From Alcaligenaceae bacterium (GTDB lineage: Bacteria; Pseudomonadota; Gammaproteobacteria; Burkholderiales; Burkholderiaceae_B), in the NCBI GenBank assembly GCA_029263795.1, contig JAJUFI010000004.1:1-50795 (forward strand): DNA of 50,795 nt, read 5' to 3'. The notes under the pieces were generated by a model. It had not been told where the DNA came from and did not search any database. It saw nothing but the letters and a program-made list of their open reading frames with translations. A program made the translations under genes and the position numbers. This document shows positions 1 through 9,568 of this stretch, piece by piece (position 1 is the stretch's first letter; every line of letters begins with the position of its first letter).

Positions 1-125
1 AAAAACAGGATGCCGCGGATAATTTGATTAAATGTATTCATCGTATCGATTGAGAATCCCTCGTGGGGTAAAAAGTTCCCCCGATCCGGTATTCTTGATC
101 CTGTCTGAACAGGAAGTGTGTCTCT

Positions 126-1211
126 ATGACTGTGAACCCCGACCGAGTCGTCGTCGCCCTGGAAAAGGTGCTAGACCCAAATACCCGCAAGTCTCTTGCC
201 GTTAAGGCGGGTGACTGCGATATCCGCATGGACGGAGAGCGGATCTCCTTAACTGTACCGCTGGGCTACCCGGTAGACAATGGCGATCCGGAATTGGTGA
301 AACGAATTGAAACCGCGTTGCGCGAGGACGGCATGGAGCCGGGCAGCATTCGCCTGGCGACCAAAATCATTCCTCATGCCGTACAGACAGGCCTGCGGCC
401 CTTGCCCAATGTCCGCAACATCATTGCGGTGGCTTCAGGCAAGGGCGGCGTAGGCAAGAGCACGACCTCCGTGAACATCGCCCTGGCGCTGTCCCGCCAG
501 GGCGCCCGCGTGGGCCTGCTGGATGCCGACATATACGGCCCCAGCGTACCCATCATGCTGGGCGTGTCGGACAAGCCGAAGAACCTGGAAAACAAGATGA
601 TGGGCCCGGTGGTGGGCCACGGAATACAGGCCAATTCCATCGGCTTTCTGATCGACGAAGATGCGCCCGCAATCTGGCGCGGCCCCATGGTGGTGCAGGC
701 GCTCACCCAGTTGCTCACGCAAACCCAGTGGGATGACCTCGACTACCTCATCATCGACATGCCCCCCGGCACGGGCGATATAGCTCTGACCCTTTCCCAG
801 AAAGTGCCCCTGGTGGGTGCAGTCATCGTCACCACGCCCCAGGATCTTGCCCTTGCCGATGCGCGGCGCGGGCTGCGCATGTTCCAGAAGGTGAACGTGC
901 CGGTACTGGGCATAATCGAGAATATGTCGGTCCACATCTGCTCGAATTGCGGTCACGCCGAACATATTTTCGGTGAACATGGGGGCCGCAACATGGCGTC
1001 GCAATACCATGTGCCATGGCTGGGTGCGTTGCCTCTGCAAATGAGCATACGCAGCCAGACCGATTCCGGTCGCCCCACCGTGGTGGCGGAACCCGATGGC
1101 GAAGTGGCGCGTTCTTACCATGCCATTGCGCGCGCCCTGGCTGCCAACGTGTCGATTCTGCCTGAAGACCGTTCCGCCTTCACGCCCACGGTGGTCGCCC
1201 GCAAAGGCTGA
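126..1211 (+). CDS. apbC: Mrp/ApbC family iron-sulfur cluster carrier ATPase
   Basis: P-loop NTPase of the Mrp/NBP35 group, which binds and transfers Fe-S clusters to apoproteins in the cytoplasm. An N-terminal MIP18/DUF59-like domain covers about residues 5-85. It is followed by a deviant Walker A motif, GKGGVGKST, at about 105-113, the LLDADIYGPS segment at about 131-140 and the DMPPGTGD motif at about 211-218. The CxxC pair expected to hold a bridging cluster is Cys272/Cys275 (CSNC). At 361 aa the length is normal for the family. The start follows AACAGGAAG. metG is often divergent from this gene in related genomes, but no coding start is visible in bases 1-125, where I recognise nothing. 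Family assignment is secure; which clients it serves cannot be read from sequence. Confidence 0.95.
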   Translation: MTVNPDRVVVALEKVLDPNTRKSLAVKAGDCDIRMDGERISLTVPLGYPVDNGDPELVKRIETALREDGMEPGSIRLATKIIPHAVQTGLRPLPNVRNIIAVASGKGGVGKSTTSVNIALALSRQGARVGLLDADIYGPSVPIMLGVSDKPKNLENKMMGPVVGHGIQANSIGFLIDEDAPAIWRGPMVVQALTQLLTQTQWDDLDYLIIDMPPGTGDIALTLSQKVPLVGAVIVTTPQDLALADARRGLRMFQKVNVPVLGIIENMSVHICSNCGHAEHIFGEHGGRNMASQYHVPWLGALPLQMSIRSQTDSGRPTVVAEPDGEVARSYHAIARALAANVSILPEDRSAFTPTVVARKG

Positions 1212-1215
1212 CTTC

Positions 1216-2991
1216 ATGGTGCCCCGCCTCGTATGGCTCGCAGCTTTGCTGGGCATGTCCTCGGTGACATGGGCGGCTTCGCGCCCGGAGGTTGTCATTG
1301 ATCCGGGCGGGGTGCCGCCGGCAGCGCTGGCAGCCATCAACGGTGCAGTCGAAGCCATCACACGGTTGGCGGAAGACCAGGATGGGGGCGAAGTGGAGCG
1401 CCTGCGAAGGCGCGCGCACGATGCAGCCGTCTCCGCCCTGGAAACCCAGGGCTATTTTTCGTCCGTCGTCACGCTGGAGGTGGGGCAGGATTACATGGGC
1501 GAGACCTGGGACATCATCATTGAGCCTGGTCCGCGCACTGCTGTCCGCAATGTTGACCTGCGCTTCCAGGGGCAGGTGGCCACGCCCGATTTCGAACACA
1601 GGGTTGAGAATGCCCGGCAGGTGTGGCCGTTGAAAGCAGGCCAAACATTCATCAACAGCGAGTGGAGCAACGCCAAGACCACCCTGCTGGACGAGATCAA
1701 CACACGTGATTTTTATTTCGCGCGCATTACGCATTCCCAGGCCACCATCCATGCCGAGGAGGCCCAGGCCGATCTCGAAGTGGATGTGGACAGCGGCCCA
1801 AGGGTGCGTATGGGGCCCATGAAGGTGTTGGGCCTGAGGCGGGTGCCTGCCAGCCTTATCGAGCGTTACGTCCGCTACGCCCCGGGGGAGCCCTATGATC
1901 AGAACCGCCTTGATGATTGGCAGCAGGCACTGCAGTCCACCCGTTTCTTCCGGGGGGCCTTCGTCACCTTGGACGCAGAAGGTTCTGACCGCCGTGATCT
2001 TCCGAATGGAGAAGTCGAACTGCCGGTGCGGGTTCAGGTTTCCGAAGCACCCGCGCGTCGCTTCACGTCTTCTCTGGGTGTGGATAGCGACCACGGGGTG
2101 GGTGTGGAAGCGCTATACCAGCAAAATATCGTGGCGGGGCTTCCGGTGGCCATAGAAACAGGTCTGGGGGTGAACCGCCATCGGCAGCGTGCATTCTTCG
2201 ACGTGCACCTGCCGCCCACCCTGAGCGGCTATCAGGACAGCTTCGGGGTGCTTTACGAGCATTCCGACATCGAAGGCGTGGATAACCAGCGCTATGGTGT
2301 CGGGTGGAAGAGAAGGCAGGAACGCCAGGCGGCGGGCGACAGCCGAGTAGAGTACGAAACACAGTGGGGTGTGGTGGCGGCCCATGACAGAACGCGCATT
2401 GACGGCGCTGAGGACTTCACCGTACCGACGCTGGTCGGGACCTGGCAATGGCTGCGTCGTGATGTGGATTCCAAATATGATCCCAGAGAAGGAAATCTGA
2501 TAGACGTGGGGCTGGGAGCCGGCGTCACCCTGGACAAGGGCGAGCCCTTTTACCGGGCCAGTCTGCGGGCACAGAAATGGTGGACCATCGGTGAGCGCGA
2601 TGTGCTGACGCTGCGTGGTCAGGTCGGCAAAGTATGGTCCCACACCGACCGTCTTCCACAGGATTTCGGCTACCGCATCGGCGGTGCGCGCTCCGTACGC
2701 GGCTACAATTACGACAGCATCGGCATCCAGCGTGGTGATGCGACATATGGCGCACCCGCAATGGCAGTGGCGAGTGTGGAGTACATTCACTACATCAACG
2801 AGCAATGGGGTGTTAGTGCCTTCATTGACGCAGGCGATGCCGCTGAGTCCTTCCGTGACATGAAGCTGCATCTGGGTTATGGCCTGGGCGCGGCCTTTGT
2901 CACGCCCGCTGGGCCCTTCTTCATGGATCTGGCCTGGGGGCAAAAAGACCGCCGCCTGCGGCTGCACTTTTCCTTGGGTATCGCATTCTGA
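1216..2991 (+). CDS. tamA: TamA, Omp85-family outer membrane assembly factor
   Basis: Outer-membrane subunit of the TAM complex, which helps insert autotransporters and other beta-barrel proteins. The start at 1216 gives a signal peptide of about 20 residues (MVPRLVWLAALLGMSSVTWA) and a 591-aa precursor; an upstream in-frame ATG at 1096 lies inside apbC and would remove the signal peptide from the N terminus. POTRA-like repeats fill roughly the first 240 residues and a 16-strand barrel the rest. The conserved VRGY element (ARSVRGYNY) is near the C-terminal third, and the last residue is Phe, as expected for a BAM substrate. The stop overlaps the tamB start by one base (TGATG), so the two are probably translationally coupled. 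Confidence 0.93.
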   Translation: MVPRLVWLAALLGMSSVTWAASRPEVVIDPGGVPPAALAAINGAVEAITRLAEDQDGGEVERLRRRAHDAAVSALETQGYFSSVVTLEVGQDYMGETWDIIIEPGPRTAVRNVDLRFQGQVATPDFEHRVENARQVWPLKAGQTFINSEWSNAKTTLLDEINTRDFYFARITHSQATIHAEEAQADLEVDVDSGPRVRMGPMKVLGLRRVPASLIERYVRYAPGEPYDQNRLDDWQQALQSTRFFRGAFVTLDAEGSDRRDLPNGEVELPVRVQVSEAPARRFTSSLGVDSDHGVGVEALYQQNIVAGLPVAIETGLGVNRHRQRAFFDVHLPPTLSGYQDSFGVLYEHSDIEGVDNQRYGVGWKRRQERQAAGDSRVEYETQWGVVAAHDRTRIDGAEDFTVPTLVGTWQWLRRDVDSKYDPREGNLIDVGLGAGVTLDKGEPFYRASLRAQKWWTIGERDVLTLRGQVGKVWSHTDRLPQDFGYRIGGARSVRGYNYDSIGIQRGDATYGAPAMAVASVEYIHYINEQWGVSAFIDAGDAAESFRDMKLHLGYGLGAAFVTPAGPFFMDLAWGQKDRRLRLHFSLGIAF

Positions 2992-5900
2992 TGCGCATGT
3001 TTCGCTGGCTGGGTCGCAGCACCCTCATCGCCGGCCCGGTAATCGTCCTGTTTCTGGCGGTGCTGACCGCCTTCCTCATGTGGGTGCTGGTGACGGCGCC
3101 CGGCAGCCGCTGGGCGCTCACCACGGCAGTCGAGGCCATGGATGGCCGTATCCGCGATGTGGAGGGGAGCGTCTGGAGCGGCCTGCGGGTGGGCGACCTT
3201 GCTCTGGACTTTCCGGCGCTCAGCCTGCGACTGGAGCAGGTGGAACTCCGGGCCGACTGGCGGAGCATGATAGAACGCCGGCTGCATGTGCTGAAACTCA
3301 GCGCCGGAACAGCCTGGGTGGATCTGCGCTCCCTGCCTCATCCTGAGGAGGAGGAATCCCCCGAAGAACCGTTTGCCTTGCCGGAGCTGCCGGTCACGAT
3401 CCGGGCCGATTCCGTATCCCTGGGTGAGCTGATTCTCACGCAGGATGGCCGGCCTCTGCCCATGACGCTGGAAGACTTCGAAGCCGCTCTGGCGCTGACT
3501 GAAACCCGTGCCCAGCTGTGGCTGCGCGGCTTGTCATTGGCGAATGACAGCGTGGAGGCCCATCTTCAGGGGGAAGCAAACCTCCAGGCTCTGCATGCAC
3601 CCTGGCCTGTTGCGCTCGACATGGATGCGCGCGTGAACGGGCTGAGGCCGGGGGCGCCGGTCTGTTTCCGGCAGATAATGCCCACGTTGCCGCTGGCGCA
3701 GGGACAGCAGGACGACCTTGCTGCCTGGCTGGCGGGGTTGGCTGCGAGTCACTGTCCTGTGGAGCTGCATGCTCAGGCCGAGGGCTCGCTCGACGGTCTG
3801 TCAATTGCATTGGAAGGTGGCGGACAGGGCATGGAACTGGAAGCACGGGCAGAACTGCTGCCCCAGGCCAGCATGCCATTGCGCAGTGCTGCCCTGGACT
3901 TGCGCCTGCCGGATGGCTCCTCGCTGAATGCCCAGGCAAAGCTCGGTGATACGGCTTCTGGAAGCGAATGGGCCGTTCTGGAAGGTGAACTGGCCGCGCG
4001 CGCCCTGGACGCTGGACATCTGGCCGGGGGCCTGATTCCCCCCGCTGTGTTGAGCTTCGACAGCCAATTTCGCCTGCAGCTTGACTCGAACCAGGTGGTG
4101 CGCGATATCGGCCTGGAGCTGCAGTTTCACGAGGGGTCGAAGTGGAATGAGCAGGCACTGGCCGGCGGGCTGAATGTTTCGGTAGGCCTGCAGGATGTCT
4201 GGGCGGGTGGTCCGGAAGCAGACCAGGCGGAAGTAATCAGCCGCGCGCAGTCCGGCGAAACGGCGGAAGAGTCTTCGCGGGAACGTACGCCCGCACCGCG
4301 GCCATTTCTGCCGCCCGGGGTGAGCGAAGTCGCGGTGCATCGGCTGGACATGGACCTGACCCTGGGTGGCAGCCATGTGCGCAGCAAGGGAGGGCTGGGC
4401 CCTGCGGATAGTAGGCTGGAACTGGATATCCAGGCGCCAAGCCTGAAAGAATTCTGGCCGGGCCTGCCGGGCGGGGTGAGTGCCAGGGGTAGCTTTACCG
4501 GCGGTGTAGCCGCGCACACGATTGATCTGCAGGGGCGTTACGCCCCCGTTGTGCCTGCGGGGAAGGAGCTGGGTTCTGCCCCCGTGGAATTGCAGTTGAA
4601 GGCGGAAGGCGGCTGGGGCGGCGCACCGGAAGGCTGGCGGGGTCGCTTGTCCGTTCTGCAGGTGCAACATGCCCATTTGGGCATGCGTCTGGGTTCCCCT
4701 CTGGAACTGGGTTACTTTCCCGCTGCACAGGCGCCCCAGTGGCAGTGGACGGTCGGTCCGGCGGAACTGGCGTTCAACGTTCACAACCGCACAATGCTCA
4801 ACATGCGCCATATTGGCTCCCGCGGTGGAGTGGGTGGATGGCAGACTGAAGGCAGCATTGCCCGCTTCATTATGTCGCCCGCAGCCTTGCAGCAGTTCGG
4901 TGCAGACTTCAATATTGCAGCGCTGCAGCGCAATGAAAAAGGTGGTGTCAAAGTCAAGGGTGCGCGGTCGGCCGATGACTGGGAACTTGCCTTCGGGCTA
5001 AATTGGAAGCTGGCATTCGCGGGCGCACACGAGGGCCGCATCCAATTGCGCCGCCTGTCGGGCGATGTCATGGTGCCGGGCGAAATGCCTTTCCCGCTGC
5101 AGCTGCAGGACCTTCAACTTGATGTGGCATTTACCCGCGCAGCGGATGCGCGCAGCCGGGTCGAGGCCGCGCTCGTTGCCAGCAGCCGGCGCATGGGCAG
5201 CGTCAAGGCTACGGCAAACACTGTCGCGCATGCGACTGCCGGCGGCGGCCTGTTCCTGGACCCGGCCGACGTGAAAACCGTGCAGGTGGAGGCCGCCCTG
5301 GCCGACCTGGGCTGGACCAGCCTGCTGGTGGGCGATTCCCTGGACATAGGCGGAGCCGTGCAGGCAAAGGTTCAGCTGCAAAGCAAGCCCGACGGCAGCT
5401 GGGCATCAGAGGGCACCATTCAGGGCGACAAGCTGCGCGTGGTAATGATTGACCAAGGGGTGCGCCTGCTGGACGGTACTCTTCAGGCCAGGCTGGAGAA
5501 CGACAGGCTATTGCTGGAAAAACTGGAATTCCCAGCGCGGCTGCGCGCCGAACCGAAAGAATGGCGTACCTCGGAGTGGGTCAATACTAATCCTGACGCC
5601 AAGGGCGGGAAACTGACCGTCACAGGCGACTGGAATCTGTTGGAATCGCGCGGGCTGATCAATGTGGCCCTGTACCGTTTTCCCATACTGCAGCGCGCTG
5701 ACCGCTACGCCATGATGACCGGAGACCTGCGGCTGGAAGCCACCCTTCCCGATGTTGCCATCAGCGGCAAGCTGACTGCCGATGCTGGCTGGTTCGACCT
5801 CGACATGCTGGGGGGCATCCCGACGGTGGACAGCGATGTGGTCGTGGTCAGGGTAGGTGAGCAGAAGGAACCCAGTGTTCCCCTGGGCGTCACGCTGGAC

Positions 5901-6659
5901 ATGGAAGTCGATCTGGGCCCACGTTTCTATCTGACCGGCTACGGGCTGAACTCCGGTCTGGTGGGCAATATGCGGGTGCTGATGCGAGACGGCAAGCTGA
6001 CGGGCATGGGGGCGTTGCGCACCCGCGGCGGTGCGATTGAGGCTTACGGGCAGCGGCTGCAGCTGCGCCGCGGCGCGATCACCTTCCAGGGCGATATCAC
6101 GCGGCCGGTTCTGGACATCGAGGCCTTGCGCACGGGGCTTGCCGTGGAAGCCGGGGTACGGGTGGCGGGCACGGCGCGCAATCCGCGCATCGAGCTGGTT
6201 TCCTATCCGGCGGTCAGTGAAATTGAGAAACTGTCCTGGCTACTGCTGGGCCATGGCCCCAATGATTCAGGTGGCGACATGGCCCTGCTGTTTTCGGTGG
6301 GTTCTTCCTTTTTGAGCGATGGGGAACCTTTTTACCGTCGTTTCGGCATTGATGAAGTGAGTATGCGTTCCGGCGGTATGGGCAGCGTGGCCAGCGTCCT
6401 TCCGGTGGAAAGCGTGGTCAGTGGTCTCGATACGGGAACCAGCGACATTGAGCGGCGTTTCATCAATATCAGCAAGCGGCTGAGTTCAGGGGTGACGATC
6501 AGCATCCGGCAGGCGCTGTCGGATACCGGCACTGTGGCTCAGGCCAGTTATCGGCTTGCGCGTGGGCTGACGGTGGAAGCCAGTGTGGGAACCATCAACG
6601 GCCTTGCCCTGGTATACCGTTGGTTTTCGCGCGAAAGACGTCCTGAAACACAGAACTGA
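2991..6659 (+). CDS. tamB: TamB, inner-membrane translocation/assembly module protein
   Basis: Partner of TamA: an inner-membrane-anchored, periplasm-spanning beta-taco protein of the AsmA-like/TamB superfamily, linked to outer-membrane protein assembly and to phospholipid transport between membranes. One N-terminal membrane anchor (about residues 13-38) is followed by a very long beta-rich region of amphipathic strands. The conserved DUF490 domain occupies the last 350 or so residues, with an AYGQRLQLRRGAITFQGD segment near the C terminus. Length is 1222 aa, close to the E. coli protein (about 1260). It overlaps tamA by one base. Nothing suggests truncation. Confidence 0.92.
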   Translation: MRMFRWLGRSTLIAGPVIVLFLAVLTAFLMWVLVTAPGSRWALTTAVEAMDGRIRDVEGSVWSGLRVGDLALDFPALSLRLEQVELRADWRSMIERRLHVLKLSAGTAWVDLRSLPHPEEEESPEEPFALPELPVTIRADSVSLGELILTQDGRPLPMTLEDFEAALALTETRAQLWLRGLSLANDSVEAHLQGEANLQALHAPWPVALDMDARVNGLRPGAPVCFRQIMPTLPLAQGQQDDLAAWLAGLAASHCPVELHAQAEGSLDGLSIALEGGGQGMELEARAELLPQASMPLRSAALDLRLPDGSSLNAQAKLGDTASGSEWAVLEGELAARALDAGHLAGGLIPPAVLSFDSQFRLQLDSNQVVRDIGLELQFHEGSKWNEQALAGGLNVSVGLQDVWAGGPEADQAEVISRAQSGETAEESSRERTPAPRPFLPPGVSEVAVHRLDMDLTLGGSHVRSKGGLGPADSRLELDIQAPSLKEFWPGLPGGVSARGSFTGGVAAHTIDLQGRYAPVVPAGKELGSAPVELQLKAEGGWGGAPEGWRGRLSVLQVQHAHLGMRLGSPLELGYFPAAQAPQWQWTVGPAELAFNVHNRTMLNMRHIGSRGGVGGWQTEGSIARFIMSPAALQQFGADFNIAALQRNEKGGVKVKGARSADDWELAFGLNWKLAFAGAHEGRIQLRRLSGDVMVPGEMPFPLQLQDLQLDVAFTRAADARSRVEAALVASSRRMGSVKATANTVAHATAGGGLFLDPADVKTVQVEAALADLGWTSLLVGDSLDIGGAVQAKVQLQSKPDGSWASEGTIQGDKLRVVMIDQGVRLLDGTLQARLENDRLLLEKLEFPARLRAEPKEWRTSEWVNTNPDAKGGKLTVTGDWNLLESRGLINVALYRFPILQRADRYAMMTGDLRLEATLPDVAISGKLTADAGWFDLDMLGGIPTVDSDVVVVRVGEQKEPSVPLGVTLDMEVDLGPRFYLTGYGLNSGLVGNMRVLMRDGKLTGMGALRTRGGAIEAYGQRLQLRRGAITFQGDITRPVLDIEALRTGLAVEAGVRVAGTARNPRIELVSYPAVSEIEKLSWLLLGHGPNDSGGDMALLFSVGSSFLSDGEPFYRRFGIDEVSMRSGGMGSVASVLPVESVVSGLDTGTSDIERRFINISKRLSSGVTISIRQALSDTGTVAQASYRLARGLTVEASVGTINGLALVYRWFSRERRPETQN

Positions 6660-6720
6660 CATCGTGGCGCTACGGCTAAGGGGCTAAAATACGCGCCATT
6701 TTCAAGGGTTGAGTGAGGCC

Positions 6721-7284
6721 ATGACCATTAAGAGTGACCGCTGGATCCGGCGCGCGGCCGCCGACGGCATGATTGAACCGTTCGAGCCTGGCCAGGTTCG
6801 CTCCGTGAATGGTGAGCGCATCGTCAGCTATGGCACTAGCAGCTACGGTTATGATGTTCGCTGCGCTAATGAGTTCAAGATTTTCACCAACATCAATTCG
6901 ACCATCGTCGACCCCAAGGCCTTCGATGAAAAATCCTTCGTGGATTTTGTTGGCGACGTATGCATCATTCCGCCGAACTCCTTCGCCCTGGCCCGCACGG
7001 TTGAATATTTCCGCATTCCGCGCAGTGTGCTCACGGTCTGTCTGGGCAAGAGCACTTATGCCCGCTGTGGCATCATCGTCAACGTGACGCCCCTGGAACC
7101 CGAGTGGGAAGGCCATGTCACGCTGGAGTTTTCCAACACCACACCATTGCCGGCCAAGATTTATGCCGGCGAAGGGTGTGCCCAGATGCTCTTCTTCGAA
7201 AGCGACGAGGTTTGCGAAACCTCCTATCGCGATCGTCAGGGCAAATACCAAGGCCAGCGCGGCGTGACTCTACCGCGCACCTAG
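6721..7284 (+). CDS. dcd: dCTP deaminase
   Basis: Converts dCTP to dUTP, which feeds dTMP synthesis; it works upstream of dUTPase and of the ThyA encoded at 16202-17017. The 187-aa protein carries the family motifs SSYGYDVRC (about 40-48), the GKSTYARCG element (about 109-117) and [20 protein letters not shown], whose Glu136 matches the catalytic glutamate of the E. coli enzyme. I chose ATG 6721 because the product then begins [11 protein letters not shown], as in other bacterial Dcd proteins; a TTG four codons upstream (6709) is possible but adds nothing conserved. A TAAAAT at 6685-6690 could be a -10 element, but no good -35 is seen. Confidence 0.95.
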   Translation: MTIKSDRWIRRAAADGMIEPFEPGQVRSVNGERIVSYGTSSYGYDVRCANEFKIFTNINSTIVDPKAFDEKSFVDFVGDVCIIPPNSFALARTVEYFRIPRSVLTVCLGKSTYARCGIIVNVTPLEPEWEGHVTLEFSNTTPLPAKIYAGEGCAQMLFFESDEVCETSYRDRQGKYQGQRGVTLPRT

Positions 7285-7297
7285 CAGGAGCCATGGC

Positions 7298-9568
7298 ATG
7301 AAGTTTCGATTTCCCATCGTCATCATCGATGAAGATTACCGTTCCGAGAACGCGTCCGGGTTTGGTATCCGGGCGCTGGCGGCAGCAATTGAGGCCGAGG
7401 GCGTGGAAGTGCTGGGCGTGACCAGCTACGGCGACCTCAGTTCCTTTGCGCAGCAACAGAGCCGCGCCAGCGCGTTCATCCTGTCGATCGACGACGAGGA
7501 ATTCGATGTCGATTCGCCTGAAGATGTGGCCAAGGCAATCAAGAACCTGCGCTCTTTCATCGGGGAGCTGCGTTTCCGCAATGCCGAGATCCCCATCTAC
7601 CTGTACGGCGAGACTCGCACGTCCCAGCATATCCCGAACGATATCCTGCGGGAGCTGCACGGCTTCATTCACATGTTCGAGGACACGCCCGAGTTCGTCG
7701 CTCGGCACATTATCCGCGAGGCGCGCGCTTACCTCGACAGCCTGGCGCCGCCCTTTTTCCGTGAGCTGCTCAAGTACGCGGCCGACGGTTCCTATTCCTG
7801 GCATTGCCCCGGCCACTCGGGCGGGGTGGCTTTCCTGAAGAGCCCGGTGGGGCAGATGTTCCACCAGTTCTTTGGTGAGAACATGCTGCGCGCCGACGTT
7901 TGCAATGCGGTGGACGAGCTGGGACAGCTGCTGGATCACACCGGGCCGGTGGCAGAATCCGAACTCAACGCCGCGCGTATTTTCCACGCGGATCACTGCT
8001 TCTTCGTGACCAATGGCACGTCCACCTCGAACAAGATCGTCTGGCACGCGAACGTGGCCAACGACGACGTGGTCGTGGTTGATCGCAACTGCCACAAGTC
8101 GATTCTGCACGCCATCACCATGACGGGCGCGATTCCCGTGTTCCTGCGGCCCACGCGCAATCACCTGGGCATCATCGGGCCGATTCCCCTGGAGGAATTC
8201 GAGCCGGAGAACATCCAGCGCAAGATTGAGTCCAACCCCTTCGCCAGCCGCGCGAAAAACAAGCGCCCCCGCATCCTGACGCTTACCCAGAGCACATACG
8301 ACGGGGTGATCTACAACGTCGAAATGATCAAGGAACGGTTGGGCAGTTACGTCGACACCCTGCACTTCGACGAAGCCTGGCTGCCGCATGCCGCCTTCCA
8401 CGAGTTCTACAAGGACATGCACGCCATTGGCGAAGGCCGCCCGCGCAGCAAGGAAGCAATGATCTTCGCGACTCATTCCACTCACAAGCTGCTGGCAGGC
8501 CTATCGCAGGCGTCGCAGATTACCGTGCAGGATTCGGAAACCCGCAAGCTGGATCGCAACGTCTTCAACGAAGCCTATCTGATGCACACTTCCACCTCGC
8601 CGCAGTACGCCATCATTGCGTCCTGCGACGTGGCAGCCGCCATGATGGAGCCCCCGGGTGGTACGGCTCTGGTCGAGGAAAGCATTGCCGAAGCCATGGA
8701 CTTCCGACGCGCCATGCGCAAGGTGGAATCCGAATATGGTCGCAATGACTGGTGGTTCAAGGTCTGGGGGCCCAACCGCCTGCCGGCGGAAGACATCGGG
8801 CACCGGGAGGACTGGTTGCTTGTGTCGGGCGATGAATGGCATGGCTTCGGCGACCTGGCCGAAGGGTTCAACATGCTGGACCCGATCAAAGCCACCATTG
8901 TCACCCCAGGGCTGGACATCTCCGGTACTTTCGCCGAAACCGGCATTCCGGCGGCGCTGGTCTCGCGCTTTCTTGCCGAGCACGGCGTGGTCATCGAAAA
9001 GACGGGCCTGTATTCCTTCTTCATCCTGTTCACCATCGGCATCACCAAGGGCCGCTGGAACACCTTGCTGACCGCCCTGCAGCAGTTCAAGGACGATTAC
9101 GACCGCAATCAGCCCATGTGGCGCATCCTGCCGGATTTCTGCAAGCAGTATCCGGTTTATGAGCGCATGGGCTTGCGTGACCTCTGCCAGGAGATTCACC
9201 AGGCCTACAAGAAGTACGACCTGGCGCGCCTGACCACCGAGGTCTATCTGAGCGACATGATTCCGGCCATGAAGCCCTCCGATGCATATGCCAAGATGGC
9301 GCACAGGGATTCCGAGCGTGTCTCCATAGACGAGCTCGAAGGTCGCGTCACAGGTGTGTTGCTCACACCCTACCCCCCGGGAATCCCGCTGCTGATTCCG
9401 GGAGAACGCTTCAATAAGCGCATCGTTCACTATCTGCAGTTCGCGCGCGAGTTCAATGCCCGCTTCCCTGGTTTTGAAACTTATGTGCACGGCCTGGGCA
9501 CGGAAATCGGCGAAGACGGCCGGCAGCGCTACTACGTGGACTGCATCAAAGAAGACGCCATAGGGTGA
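7298..9568 (+). CDS. Orn/Lys/Arg decarboxylase, PLP fold type I (AdiA/LdcA-like)
   Basis: Cytoplasmic PLP-dependent decarboxylase of basic amino acids, producing a polyamine or diamine (agmatine, cadaverine or putrescine). An N-terminal flavodoxin-like wing domain covers about residues 1-130. The PLP core follows, with the Schiff-base lysine Lys397 in ATHSTHKLLAGLSQAS and the cofactor-binding aspartate in LHFDEAW (about 355-361). A C-terminal domain completes the 756 aa, the length of E. coli AdiA. Substrate cannot be settled by eye; the length and the THSTHKLL motif fit arginine or lysine decarboxylases. RBS AGGAG lies 8 bases before ATG 7298. It follows dcd by 13 bases and its stop overlaps the start of the next gene. 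Confidence 0.9.
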   Translation: MKFRFPIVIIDEDYRSENASGFGIRALAAAIEAEGVEVLGVTSYGDLSSFAQQQSRASAFILSIDDEEFDVDSPEDVAKAIKNLRSFIGELRFRNAEIPIYLYGETRTSQHIPNDILRELHGFIHMFEDTPEFVARHIIREARAYLDSLAPPFFRELLKYAADGSYSWHCPGHSGGVAFLKSPVGQMFHQFFGENMLRADVCNAVDELGQLLDHTGPVAESELNAARIFHADHCFFVTNGTSTSNKIVWHANVANDDVVVVDRNCHKSILHAITMTGAIPVFLRPTRNHLGIIGPIPLEEFEPENIQRKIESNPFASRAKNKRPRILTLTQSTYDGVIYNVEMIKERLGSYVDTLHFDEAWLPHAAFHEFYKDMHAIGEGRPRSKEAMIFATHSTHKLLAGLSQASQITVQDSETRKLDRNVFNEAYLMHTSTSPQYAIIASCDVAAAMMEPPGGTALVEESIAEAMDFRRAMRKVESEYGRNDWWFKVWGPNRLPAEDIGHREDWLLVSGDEWHGFGDLAEGFNMLDPIKATIVTPGLDISGTFAETGIPAALVSRFLAEHGVVIEKTGLYSFFILFTIGITKGRWNTLLTALQQFKDDYDRNQPMWRILPDFCKQYPVYERMGLRDLCQEIHQAYKKYDLARLTTEVYLSDMIPAMKPSDAYAKMAHRDSERVSIDELEGRVTGVLLTPYPPGIPLLIPGERFNKRIVHYLQFAREFNARFPGFETYVHGLGTEIGEDGRQRYYVDCIKEDAIG

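Noticed and set aside
1-125. Start of a divergent metG gene
   Set aside because: Synteny suggests it, but no start codon or coding sequence is visible in the 125 bases.
435-1361. A 308-codon open frame on the minus strand
   Set aside because: Shadow of apbC and the tamA start; composition and lack of motifs argue against coding.
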